Source of the DNA: DASZTV01 sp036267875
GTDB lineage: Bacteria > Actinomycetota > Actinomycetes > JAFAQI01
DNA length: 64,000 bases
Direction: 5' to 3'
Assembly (NCBI GenBank): GCA_036267875.1
Contig: DATAVE010000113.1
Location: 1-64,000 of the forward strand
Part shown: piece after piece, positions 40,736-48,610 of the stretch
Layout of the letters: each line of letters begins with the position of its first letter
How positions within the stretch are numbered: position 1 is the stretch's first letter
The notes under the pieces: model-generated
Databases searched by the model: none
Seen by the model: the letters and a program-made list of their open reading frames with translations, nothing else
Told to the model about the DNA's origin: nothing
Program-made: the position numbers and the translations under genes

Positions 40736-41197
40736 TCAGCTGAGGATCTGCTCGATTCGCTCCAGGGTCTTCGTCATGGCGTCGATCGTCTTGCTGCGGG
40801 CAGGGCGGACCATGGCTTTGCCATGCTCCTGCGAGATGTCCCAGGTCTCCCGGACGAGCGTCCCGCCGTCGACCGGCTCGAGCTCGTATCGCCAGATCCG
40901 GCCACCCGCGAATCGCCCGACCAGTGCGGGGTGGGTCTGCCAAGCGACGCGGCGACCGGGCTCGTACTCCACGACGGTGTTGACCGTCGAGTACGGGACG
41001 CCGAGCTTCATGGACATCCCGAACTTCGAGCCGAGCTTCACCTCGGACGGCAAGTTCTTCGCGTCTCGCACTGTGCCGCTGCCGTCGATCTCGTGGTGGC
41101 GGCTGGGATCGGCGATCAGGGCAAAGATCGCCTCAGGGGTCGCCTTGATGACGCGCTCAACCGACGCGGTGTTCTTGGTGTCGCTCGATGGGCCCAT
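40736..41197 (-). CDS. SRPBCC (polyketide cyclase/START-like) family protein
   Basis: A 153-residue SRPBCC protein with the typical opening SVERVIKATPEAIFALIADP, a central VEYEPGRRVAWQTH strand pair, RIWRYELEPVDGGTLVRETW and a long C-terminal helix ending in LERIEQILS. The fold binds hydrophobic small molecules; the activity is unknown. ATG at 41197 gives the family-typical N-terminus; a TTG at 41215 is the alternative. Confidence 0.8.
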   Translation of the reverse strand: MGPSSDTKNTASVERVIKATPEAIFALIADPSRHHEIDGSGTVRDAKNLPSEVKLGSKFGMSMKLGVPYSTVNTVVEYEPGRRVAWQTHPALVGRFAGGRIWRYELEPVDGGTLVRETWDISQEHGKAMVRPARSKTIDAMTKTLERIEQILS

Positions 41198-41242
41198 GCC
41201 ACGCAATCTATTCAAGCTCGGGCAGGGCCGCTCCGGCGGCCT

Positions 41243-41554
41243 TCAGGAGGTGATGTCCTCGACGTCAAAGTGACTCATGCTCGCCCCGCCGGTCGCGAAG
41301 TTCGCCACATCTGCAGCGGTTGCCTGACCCTCGACAGATTGCAACCCCGCGCCGAAGGTGGCCTCCGACTCGAAGTCCAGCTCGGCGACCAGGTACGGCG
41401 CCGCATCTGGGCTGAGGGCGTTGGGGTGCGCGGTCGTGAAACGGACCAGCCCAGGGATCTTCTGCGCAAGCGGTACGTGCACGTCGCGATAGTGCTGGTC
41501 GAACGCCGACGCGTCCGCGGGCTGGCCGTACTGGACGAGCAGTCTGTGAGTCAC
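41243..41554 (-). CDS. EthD family protein
   Basis: The 103-residue ferredoxin-like-fold protein has the EthD pattern: HRLLVQYGQPADASAFDQHY, HVPLAQKIPGLVRFT, and a C-terminal SMSHFDVEDI. EthD proteins accompany oxidative degradation pathways (first seen with a P450 system), but their role is unclear. GTG at 41554 is preceded by AGGAGCACC. It is divergent from the methyltransferase at 41665 across two 17-bp operators. Confidence 0.8.
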   Translation of the reverse strand: MTHRLLVQYGQPADASAFDQHYRDVHVPLAQKIPGLVRFTTAHPNALSPDAAPYLVAELDFESEATFGAGLQSVEGQATAADVANFATGGASMSHFDVEDITS

Positions 41555-41607
41555 GGTGCTCCTGTCGAGAGTTGGCTGGTTCCGGCCTAGCCTAAGCCAG
41601 TCAACTC

Positions 41608-41645
41608 GTCTCGCAATATGAGACACTAGTCTTGTCATACGAGAC
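41608..41645. promoter_or_regulatory. two tandem 17-bp operator dyads between EthD and methyltransferase genes
   Basis: GTCTCGCAATATGAGAC (41608-41624) and GTCTTGTCATACGAGAC (41629-41645) are near-identical 17-mers, each an inverted repeat of GTCT(C/T)G-type arms. Their centres are 21 bases apart, two helical turns, which favours cooperative binding of two dimers on one face of the DNA. Confidence 0.6.
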
Positions 41646-41664
41646 GGCCTGGTAGCGTCACCTC

Positions 41665-42477
41665 ATGGCAGCTGGTCCCTACACCCATGGGCATGCGGAG
41701 AGCGTGCTGCGTTCGCATCGCACTCGTACTGCGGAGAACTCCGCGGCATATCTGCTGCCGCATCTGAGGCCGGGCATGTCAGTCCTCGACGTCGGGAGCG
41801 GTCCGGGCACGATCACCGCGGACCTCGCTGAGCTGGTGGCGCCGGGGCGGGTCACCGCCATCGAGATGAACGACGCGGCGCTGGACCTCACCCGCGCCGA
41901 GATCGATCGTCGAGGCTGCGCGAACGTCGACTTCGCCGTGGGCGACATCCACGAACTCGGATACCCGACCGACTCCTTCGATGTCGTGCACGCCCATCAA
42001 GTCCTCCAGCACGTGGCAGAACCGGTGCAGGCATTGCGGGAGGCGATGCGGGTGTGTCGTTCGGGCGGTGTGGTGGGCGTGCGAGACGGTGACTACTCGG
42101 CGTTCGCCTGGTATCCGCGCGTTCGCGGCCTTGATCAGTGGCTGACGCTCTATTGCCAGGCAGCCCGGGCCAACGGCGGTGAGCCCGACGCGGGCCGCCA
42201 CCTGCTGGCCTGGGCGCACGCCGCCGGCGCCAGCGACGTCGTCGCCACGTCATCGACCTGGTGCTACGCGACGCCTGAGTCCCGGGAGGCCTGGGGCGGG
42301 ATGTGGGCGGACCGGATCACCGGCTCGGCGATCGCCGATCAGCTCCTCCGCAGCGGCATCGCGGACCGCGCCGACCTCGAGGCGATGTCCCAGGCATGGC
42401 GCGAGTGGGCCGCGCATCCTGACGGGTGGATCAGCGTCCTGCACGGCGAGCTGGTCATCAAGGTGTCCGCTCGCTGA
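41665..42477 (+). CDS. class I SAM-dependent methyltransferase (UbiE-like)
   Basis: The 270-residue protein has a short N-terminal helix region (HAESVLRSHRTRTAENSAAYL). The SAM-binding motif VLDVGSGPGTITADLA (about 40-55), acidic AIEMNDAALDL, FAVGDIHELGYPTDSFDVVHAHQVLQH (in overlapping pieces) and a C-terminal substrate domain follow. This is the UbiE/COQ5-like small-molecule methyltransferase layout. It is divergently transcribed from the EthD gene and probably controlled through the tandem operators. Confidence 0.85.
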   Translation: MAAGPYTHGHAESVLRSHRTRTAENSAAYLLPHLRPGMSVLDVGSGPGTITADLAELVAPGRVTAIEMNDAALDLTRAEIDRRGCANVDFAVGDIHELGYPTDSFDVVHAHQVLQHVAEPVQALREAMRVCRSGGVVGVRDGDYSAFAWYPRVRGLDQWLTLYCQAARANGGEPDAGRHLLAWAHAAGASDVVATSSTWCYATPESREAWGGMWADRITGSAIADQLLRSGIADRADLEAMSQAWREWAAHPDGWISVLHGELVIKVSAR

Positions 42478-42487
42478 GGCACTCGCC

Positions 42488-43432
42488 CTAGAGCGGCAGC
42501 AGTGGTGGCAGCTCTCCGGCTGCGATCGCGGCCTCGCCGATCTCCCGGCGGAGCGAGGCGCTGGAGCCGAGGAGCTGGTCGAGGAGCATCGTTCGCTCGA
42601 GGTAGAGGTGGAACGGGTGCTCGCTCGTGAAGCCCATGCCGGCCAGCACTTGCTGGGCGTGCTTCGCGACCGTCTTCGACGCGTTGCCGGCGATGGCCTT
42701 GGCGATGGTCGCTGCGAAGGGTGTCGGATCGGCCCAGCCGGCCCCGAGCGCGGCTTCGGCCCCCTCTACCGCGACGAGAGACTCGGCGAGCTTGTGCCGC
42801 ACGGCCTGGAACGACCCGATCGGCCGGTCGAACTGGCTGCGGGTGACGGCATGCTCGCGGGCCAGGCCGAGCATCGCGCGCGCCGCTGATGTCAGTTGCT
42901 GCGCGAGTGCGAGCTGACCGGCGGCAACGACGTCGTCCCAGCTCACGGCCTTGATCTCGCTGACCTTGACCTGGCCGCGGACGGACCGCCAGCTGCCCTG
43001 TGGGTCGATGCCGTGAATGGGCTGCGACTCGACGGCGGTGCTCGGCAGGCGCGACAAGAAGTGCTGTTTGCCGCCATCGACGACGACGAGCACCTCCGTC
43101 GCGTTGTCGATCCGCGAGCTGGCGAGGCCGGAGATCGTGAGTTCCGCCTTGGCGTACGTCGCGGGCGGCGCGTGCTTCCCGATCGGTGGCAGGACGAAGC
43201 AGCGTCCCCTCGACGGTGCCATGCCGAGAGCGAAGGTCAGCACGTCGTCGAGGGCGCTCGAGATGACGTTCTGCTCGCCGAGTACGTCGAAGACCGCTCG
43301 GGTCGCTGCCGCCGGACCCTCCGCCAGCGCTGTGTGCCAGTCGACCTCGGCGAGCGCGGTATCGGCGTCGTCGTGACGCGCGAAGGACTGACGCAGGCTG
43401 TCCGAGAACAGCCCGATCTCCGCTGTGTTCAT
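42488..43432 (-). CDS. acyl-CoA dehydrogenase-like protein, short subunit of a pair
   Basis: The 314-residue protein is shorter than usual (about 380). It keeps the C-terminal acyl-CoA dehydrogenase helical bundle (SWDDVVAAGQLALAQQL, TRSQFDRPIGSFQAVRHKLA, AQQVLAGMGFTSEHPFHLYL), but the N-terminal and FAD beta-domain regions are abbreviated. TSEHPFHLYLER replaces the catalytic Glu segment. It probably forms a heteromer with the full-size partner whose stop lies 16 bases upstream of its start. Confidence 0.75.
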   Translation of the reverse strand: MNTAEIGLFSDSLRQSFARHDDADTALAEVDWHTALAEGPAAATRAVFDVLGEQNVISSALDDVLTFALGMAPSRGRCFVLPPIGKHAPPATYAKAELTISGLASSRIDNATEVLVVVDGGKQHFLSRLPSTAVESQPIHGIDPQGSWRSVRGQVKVSEIKAVSWDDVVAAGQLALAQQLTSAARAMLGLAREHAVTRSQFDRPIGSFQAVRHKLAESLVAVEGAEAALGAGWADPTPFAATIAKAIAGNASKTVAKHAQQVLAGMGFTSEHPFHLYLERTMLLDQLLGSSASLRREIGEAAIAAGELPPLLPL

Positions 43433-43448
43433 CGTTGAACCGTGTCCA

Positions 43449-44579
43449 TCAGGCCTCGTCTGCGAGGTCGAGGAGTCTGCGCGCGACGATGTTGCGTTGG
43501 ATCTCCGATGTGCCGCCGTAGATCGTCGCCGCGCGAGAGTAGAGGAACTCGGCACGCCAGTCACTGCTGACCGCGTCGTCGCCGGTGACCACGTGCTCGG
43601 GCAGGGTCGCCGCGACCAGGTCGTAGACGGTCTGCTCAGCCTGGGCCAGCAGGATCTTGTCGATCGACGTCTCCGCGCCGAGCTTCTCGCCGCGGGCGAG
43701 CCGATGCTGGGTGTCTCGCGATCGGGCGCGAAAGGCGTAGAGCGACTCCATCGCGGCACCTAGGTCGCGCGCATCGATCGAGCCTTCGTCGGCGGTCTCG
43801 ACGAGGCGATGCAGGCGTTGCGAGAGGTATGCACCGCGTAGCCACAGCGAGGTGCTGCGCTCGTATGGGAGCAGGTCCATCGCGACTGCCCAGCCGTCGC
43901 CAACGTTTCCGAGCATCCGCTCGATCGGCACTTCGACGTCGTCGAAGAAGACCTCGCAGAACTCGTCGACGCCGTGCATCGTGTGGATCGGACGGACCGA
44001 GATGCCGGGGGAGTCCATGTCGACGAAGAGCGCGGTGATGCCCTTGTGGCGAGACGCGGAGTCGCCAGACCTCGTGAGCAGCACGCAGCGCTGCGCATAC
44101 TGCGCGTAGCTGGTCCAGACCTTCTGCCCCGATACGCGCCAGCCGGTGTCAGTTCGAGTGGCGGTGCACGCGAGAGCCGCGAGGTTGCTACCCGTGCTCG
44201 GCTCCGAGAACCCCTGGCACCAGGTCTCCTCACCGCGTAGCAGTTGAGGCACCATTTCCGCTGCGAGCGACTCTGCGGCGAATCCGATCATCGTCGGCGC
44301 GAGCACCTCGGTCATGCAGTAGGGGCCGGGTTGCACGAGGTCGCGGGTAACGAGGACTTCGGCGAGATAGGCGCGGCACAGGTTGTCCCCGCCCAGTCCG
44401 CCGACTCGCTCCGGCCAACCCCAACGCGCCCAGCCCGCGTCGTACGTCATCCGCTTGATCTTGTTGACCTGCGCGACGTGTTCGTCGAGCGAACCGTTCG
44501 CGTCGTGCGCCGGCGCCAGCTCGTCGACGTTCGCATCCAGCCAAGCGTCGACGCCGCTGCGGAACTCGGCCAGATCCAT
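43449..44579 (-). CDS. acyl-CoA dehydrogenase, full-size partner
   Basis: A 376-residue dehydrogenase with GWARWGWPERVGGLGGDN (about 48-65), CQGFSEPSTGSNLAAL (about 122-137), WRVSGQKVWTSYAQ and the C-terminal TIYGGTSEIQRNIVARRLL. The GGTSEIQRN motif contacts FAD across the dimer. With its short neighbour it forms the second heteromeric-type dehydrogenase pair in the window. It lies ten bases downstream of the SnoaL-like gene in the operon 42488-46072. Confidence 0.85.
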   Translation of the reverse strand: MDLAEFRSGVDAWLDANVDELAPAHDANGSLDEHVAQVNKIKRMTYDAGWARWGWPERVGGLGGDNLCRAYLAEVLVTRDLVQPGPYCMTEVLAPTMIGFAAESLAAEMVPQLLRGEETWCQGFSEPSTGSNLAALACTATRTDTGWRVSGQKVWTSYAQYAQRCVLLTRSGDSASRHKGITALFVDMDSPGISVRPIHTMHGVDEFCEVFFDDVEVPIERMLGNVGDGWAVAMDLLPYERSTSLWLRGAYLSQRLHRLVETADEGSIDARDLGAAMESLYAFRARSRDTQHRLARGEKLGAETSIDKILLAQAEQTVYDLVAATLPEHVVTGDDAVSSDWRAEFLYSRAATIYGGTSEIQRNIVARRLLDLADEA

Positions 44580-44589
44580 CGACGTGAGG

Positions 44590-45024
44590 CTAGGAGTTGC
44601 TGCCCGGCGCGGGCCGGCGAGGGTCGTGTGCCTTGCCGGCGTCCTGGCCGCCGCTGCGTCGCAGGAAGGTCATCGAGCGGGTCTTCAACCGCCAGCCGTC
44701 TGCGGTCCGCAGGTAGGTGTCGGTGTACCAGCCGATCCGCATGTCGTGGTTGGTCTGGTCGACGAAGCACACCGGCTGCATGCCGGTGCCGGTATCGCCG
44801 TCGAGGGTCAGCTGCGGTGGGCCGACCATGAACAGTCCCTTGGGAGCGGCTGCGACGAGGGTCGGGAAATCTTCGAGGGCGTAGACGTCGCCGAACGCGC
44901 TGTAGGTGCCGTCGGGCGTGAACACCTCGACGACCGCATCGACGTCGTCACGGGTCATGCCGACGGCGTACTTCGCGAGCAGCTGCTCGAGCTCGATGAC
45001 GTCTTCGACGGGATATCCAGCCAT
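44590..45024 (-). CDS. SnoaL-like (NTF2-fold) protein
   Basis: The 144-residue protein starts with the scytalone-dehydratase-like DVIELEQLLAKYAVGMTRDD then VDAVVEVFTPDGTYS. It has IGWYTDTYLRTADGWRLKTR near the C-terminus, followed by a disordered basic tail. Related proteins hydrate, dehydrate or isomerise pathway intermediates. The gene is sandwiched between the ferredoxin reductase (five bases) and an acyl-CoA dehydrogenase gene, indicating a role in the same catabolic route. Confidence 0.8.
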   Translation of the reverse strand: MAGYPVEDVIELEQLLAKYAVGMTRDDVDAVVEVFTPDGTYSAFGDVYALEDFPTLVAAAPKGLFMVGPPQLTLDGDTGTGMQPVCFVDQTNHDMRIGWYTDTYLRTADGWRLKTRSMTFLRRSGGQDAGKAHDPRRPAPGSNS

Positions 45025-45028
45025 TGGC

Positions 45029-46072
45029 TCAGTCCTCGTATCCGTAGATCACGTGCACGGTTGGCGTTGTCGGCACCGACTGGCAGGTGAGGATCCACCC
45101 GTCGGCGACCTCGTCCTCGAACAGTGCGTCGTTGGCGTGCATCATGACCTCGCCTTCGATCAGCCTGGCCATGCACGTCGCGCAGTTGCCTGCCTCGCAG
45201 GAGAACGGCGGTGTCATACCCATCTGCCGGGCGGTCTGCAGGATCGTCGTGCCTGGGTGGTGGGTCGTCGTGCCGGTCTTGCCCTCGAGCTCGATGGTGA
45301 CCTGAGCGGGCACTGCCGTCGCTGCCCGCGCCGGTGCTTCGTCGACCTCGTCGGGCGTCGTGACGGTGAAGCGCTCGATGTGAATCCGATGCGCCGGTAC
45401 GCCGCGAGCCAACAGGGTCGACTCGACCAGATCCATGAACGGCGCAGGGCCGCAAACGAAGATCTCTGCGGTTAGGGCGGCGTCGATGAACGGCTCGAGA
45501 TCAGCGGTGGTGATGAAGCCGCGATCGCTGTCGAGGTGGTGGGTGGTGAGCAGTCGGCCGGGGTGGGCCGCGGCGAGCGAGTCGAGTCCGCTGTCGAAGA
45601 TCACCGAGTCGATATCGCGATTGGCGTAGAGCAGCTGGGTGCTTCGGTTGCTCGTGGCGAGCGCGGTTTTCAGGATCGAGAAGATCGGTGTGATGCCGCT
45701 ACCGGCCGCGAAGGCGACGACGTCGCGCTCCTCGGCGCCGAGCCGGAAGACCCCGGCCGGGACGCTGGAGTCGATCGTGTCGCCCTCGTGCAGCGAGTCG
45801 TTCATCCAGTTGGAGACGACGCCGTCGGGCACCCGCTTCACGACCACGGTCAGCTCGTGGTCGACCGTCGGCGCCGAGCACATCGAGTACGAGCGGTAGC
45901 AGGTCTGACCATCGATCTTGACGCGGAACGTCACGAACTGGCCGGCGACGTAGGTGAAGGCGGACTCCAGCTCGGCCGGGATGTCGAGCGTGAAAGAGCG
46001 CGCTTCGGCGGTCTCGACGGTCACTCGTCCGACCCGCAGCGGGTGGTAGCCGCGGTCGTGCGAGACGCTCAT
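45029..46072 (-). CDS. FAD/[2Fe-2S] ferredoxin reductase, KshB-like electron donor for a Rieske oxygenase
   Basis: The 347-residue protein has three domains. The first is an FAD-binding barrel (RSYSMCSAP, about 60-68), the second an NAD(P)H domain (FAAGSGITPIFSILKTAL, about 111-128; IFVCGPAPFMDLV), and the third a C-terminal plant-type [2Fe-2S] domain with CEAGNCATCMARL and a final ILTCQ. This order and length match 3-ketosteroid 9-alpha-hydroxylase reductase and related donors. No oxygenase is adjacent, but its operator resembles that of the Rieske oxygenase at 24067. Confidence 0.85.
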   Translation of the reverse strand: MSVSHDRGYHPLRVGRVTVETAEARSFTLDIPAELESAFTYVAGQFVTFRVKIDGQTCYRSYSMCSAPTVDHELTVVVKRVPDGVVSNWMNDSLHEGDTIDSSVPAGVFRLGAEERDVVAFAAGSGITPIFSILKTALATSNRSTQLLYANRDIDSVIFDSGLDSLAAAHPGRLLTTHHLDSDRGFITTADLEPFIDAALTAEIFVCGPAPFMDLVESTLLARGVPAHRIHIERFTVTTPDEVDEAPARAATAVPAQVTIELEGKTGTTTHHPGTTILQTARQMGMTPPFSCEAGNCATCMARLIEGEVMMHANDALFEDEVADGWILTCQSVPTTPTVHVIYGYED

Positions 46073-46075
46073 AAT

Positions 46076-46098
46076 CGGAAACGATAACGCGGTTTCCG
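46076..46098. promoter_or_regulatory. operator upstream of the ferredoxin reductase gene
   Basis: CGGAAAC-GATAACGCG-GTTTCCG is a 7-bp inverted repeat with a nine-base centre, ending four bases before the reductase start. TATCGT on the minus strand (46086-46081) could be a -10 giving a nearly leaderless mRNA. The arms are identical to the inner arms of the palindrome at 25394-25424. Confidence 0.6.
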
Positions 46099-46108
46099 CC
46101 AGTGCTCG

Positions 46109-47380
46109 TCAGGCGGCGTCGAACTCGATGTGCAACGAGCTCAGGCCACGAAGCACCCAGGTCGGCTCGTAGTCGAACCGACGTGCACCCGCCGGACCGT
46201 GGAACTGTTCATCGAGGCGGATGTTGCGAGTGCGGTCGAGGATCTTCTCGACCGAGATTCGGCCCTCCGCGCGGGCGAGCGGACCGCCGGGGCAGGTGTG
46301 GGCGCCGCGACCGAACGCGAGGTGCGACCTGCCGCCTGGGCGACCCACTCGGAACTCCTCGGGGCACTCGTAGCGCTTCGGGTCCCAGTTCGCGGCACCG
46401 TTGAGCAGCATCACTGGGGTACCGGCCAACACGGTGACGCCGCCGATCGAGGTGTTGCGCCGGGTCATCCGGAAGTCGGCCTTGACCGGGCTCTCGATCC
46501 GCAACGCCTCCTCAATGAAGTCCGGGATCAGCTCGCGGTTGGCGCGCAGCTGATCCTGCAGCTCGGGGTTCTCGGCGAGGTATTTGAGTGCCACGGCGAG
46601 CAGCCGCGCCGTGGTCTCCTGTCCGGCGGCGAACAGGAACGTCGAGCTGCGTACGACAGCCACGACCTCCGGCGTCGTGCCGTCCGGGTACGTGGCGAGC
46701 GCGAGGTCGGTAAGCACGTCCTTGCCTGGGTTGGCGCGGCGGTCCTCGATGTAGGAGGTGAACAGCCCGTCGAGCCAGGCGAGGGCGTTGAGCGTGTCAG
46801 GCGCCTTCTCCTTGCCGAGTACGCCCGGCGTGTGGCCGAGCCCGAAGCCGCGGCGGACCTCGTCGTGATCGGACTCCGGGACACCGAGCAGGTCGGCGAC
46901 GACGACCAGGGCGAACGGCTGGGAGTAGGCGCGGATGAACTCGCACTTGCCGTCAGCCAGGAACTCGTCGAGCTGGCGGTCGGCCAGCCCCCACATGAAG
47001 TCCTCGTTCTGCTGCAGTCGCCGCGGTGTGATCAGTCGCATCAGCAGCGCGCGCTCGCGGGTGTGGTTCGGCGCGTCCATCGTGACCATGTGCTCGAACA
47101 TCGGGAGCTGGTGGCGATTCTCGTCGATGATCGCGCTGACGTCGTCGCCTTCGAGTGCGACGGGGAACTGGGCGAACGGCCCGATCACCGAGTTGCAGGA
47201 GGAGAACGTCTCGTTGTCGCGGTAGACCTCGTTGGCCTCGTCGTACCCGGTGACTGCAACGACACCGTGGTGCGGGATCGGCGTGACCGGGCACTTAGCG
47301 CGCAGCGCGTCGTAGTACGGGTACGGGTCCTCGTTCAACGAGAGGTCAGAGAAGAAGTCGACCTGGTCGAGCTCGGTCAT
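46109..47380 (-). CDS. cytochrome P450
   Basis: A 423-residue soluble P450 with FLFAAGQETTARLLA (I-helix), EEALRIESPVKADFR (K-helix ExxR) and the haem loop FGRGAHTCPGGPLAR with Cys363. Early DPYPYYDALRAKCPV and the ETFSSCNSV segment parallel the P450 at 17698, so the two are paralogues of one subfamily. It lies 16 bases after the SDR gene, which may act on the alcohol it makes. Electrons would come from a ferredoxin such as that at 5870. Confidence 0.9.
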   Translation of the reverse strand: MTELDQVDFFSDLSLNEDPYPYYDALRAKCPVTPIPHHGVVAVTGYDEANEVYRDNETFSSCNSVIGPFAQFPVALEGDDVSAIIDENRHQLPMFEHMVTMDAPNHTRERALLMRLITPRRLQQNEDFMWGLADRQLDEFLADGKCEFIRAYSQPFALVVVADLLGVPESDHDEVRRGFGLGHTPGVLGKEKAPDTLNALAWLDGLFTSYIEDRRANPGKDVLTDLALATYPDGTTPEVVAVVRSSTFLFAAGQETTARLLAVALKYLAENPELQDQLRANRELIPDFIEEALRIESPVKADFRMTRRNTSIGGVTVLAGTPVMLLNGAANWDPKRYECPEEFRVGRPGGRSHLAFGRGAHTCPGGPLARAEGRISVEKILDRTRNIRLDEQFHGPAGARRFDYEPTWVLRGLSSLHIEFDAA

Positions 47381-47396
47381 CGGGTCCAGTCCTCCA

Positions 47397-48140
47397 TTAG
47401 ATGTACATGCCGCCGTTGACGCCGATCACCTGTCCGGTGATGTAGCCGCCTTCTTCCGAGCAGAGGAATGCGCACGCTGCCGCGATGTCGGCAGGCGTGC
47501 CGGCGCGGCCGAGTGGCACGTGCGCGGCCATCGCCTCGACGCTGACCAGACCCTTCGCCTCCGCGCCGCGGGCCATCGGGGTATCGACGAGCGACGGCGG
47601 GATGGTGTTGACGGTGATCTGCTTCGAGGCGAGCTCACGAGCGAGCGCCTTGGTCAGGCCGATTACCCCGCCCTTGGACGCCGCATAGTGCGCCATGTGC
47701 GGCGCACCTGACTGGGCGCTGGACGAGGAGATCGTCACGATGCGACCCCAGCCGGCCTCGAGCATGTCGCCGAGCGCGGCCTGGACGCAGCTGAAGGTGC
47801 CGGTCAGGTTGATCGCGATGAGCCGGTCCCACGACTCCGCCGACAACGTTGCGGCAGGCTCGAAGGCCTCGATCCCGGCCGAGGTCACCAAGACGGTGAT
47901 CGGGCCGAGCTCGGCACGAACCTTGTCGAACGCCGACGTGACCGCGGCGCGATCCGCGACGTCGCAAGCGACGGCGATCGCCGCATCCCCTGCGGCCCGC
48001 AGCTTCGCTGCTGCCTGTTCGGCCGCATCGATTGAGACGTCGAGCAGCGCGACCTTGTCGCCGTCATCGGCGAGGCGCTGGGCGATACCCAGCCCGATGC
48101 CGGAAGCGGCTCCGGTGACGACAGCGACGCGACCTGGCAC
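47397..48140 (-). CDS. short-chain dehydrogenase/reductase (FabG-like)
   Basis: A 247-residue classical SDR: TGAASGIGLGIAQRLA (about 9-24), DVSIDAAEQ giving NAD(H) preference, a TSAGIEAF variant of NNAG, catalytic Ser in TISSSSAQSG, YAASKGG (Tyr/Lys) and the terminal GYITGQVIGVNGG. It is cotranscribed with the downstream P450 and probably oxidises a hydroxylated product. The N-terminus at GTG 48140 fits the family. Confidence 0.85.
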   Translation of the reverse strand: MPGRVAVVTGAASGIGLGIAQRLADDGDKVALLDVSIDAAEQAAAKLRAAGDAAIAVACDVADRAAVTSAFDKVRAELGPITVLVTSAGIEAFEPAATLSAESWDRLIAINLTGTFSCVQAALGDMLEAGWGRIVTISSSSAQSGAPHMAHYAASKGGVIGLTKALARELASKQITVNTIPPSLVDTPMARGAEAKGLVSVEAMAAHVPLGRAGTPADIAAACAFLCSEEGGYITGQVIGVNGGMYI

Positions 48141-48181
48141 GTGTTCTCCTCAGTTGCTGTGCGAGTGCTCAGCAGGCTACC

Positions 48182-48553
48182 GCGCGGATGACCGCGTACC
48201 TCGATGAGGTAGGCCATCGCGATCTTCCAGGCGGGATCGAGGAAGGGCGTGATGGCCCAGCGGATGTCGACCTCGATCAGGTCCGTGGTCGAGTGGGCGA
48301 ACTCGACCTCGCACCGAATGGCGTCGACCGGTGCGCCGAGCAGTTTCACGAGGTGATCGACATCGGGGTGCAGAGGCATGTAGAGGACGCAGTCCGGCTG
48401 TAGCCCGATGAGCGCATCGATGTCACCGGTCGCTGCGACGCCGACCGTCGTACCGAGGTCGGGACGCTCGAGTACGGCGCGGAGCGCCTGGCGAGACACG
48501 TTGCCCGTTGTCCGCTGCACCACGCGGTACGTGCGATTAGCGGTGTCTGACAT
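48182..48553 (-). pseudogene. internally deleted dihydrodipicolinate-reductase-like gene
   Basis: The frame from ATG 48553 encodes TYRVVQRTTGNVSRQALRAV and GDIDALIGLQPDCVLYMPLH, parallel to the decayed gene at 16194 (RVVQWTTGIVGASALRAI; LIDLRPDCVVCMPHWPD). After LVKLL it jumps to a segment from the middle of the family (PVDAIRCEVEFAHSTTDLIE) and fades after VRGHPR, running into the SDR gene in a different frame. About 120 residues of family length fit in place of 340-360, so this is a deletion derivative. Confidence 0.55.
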
Positions 48554-48610
48554 TGAACTCTCCGACGCTCGATGCTGTGCGGTCGCTCAGCACCGTACCG
48601 CTCGACGCGG

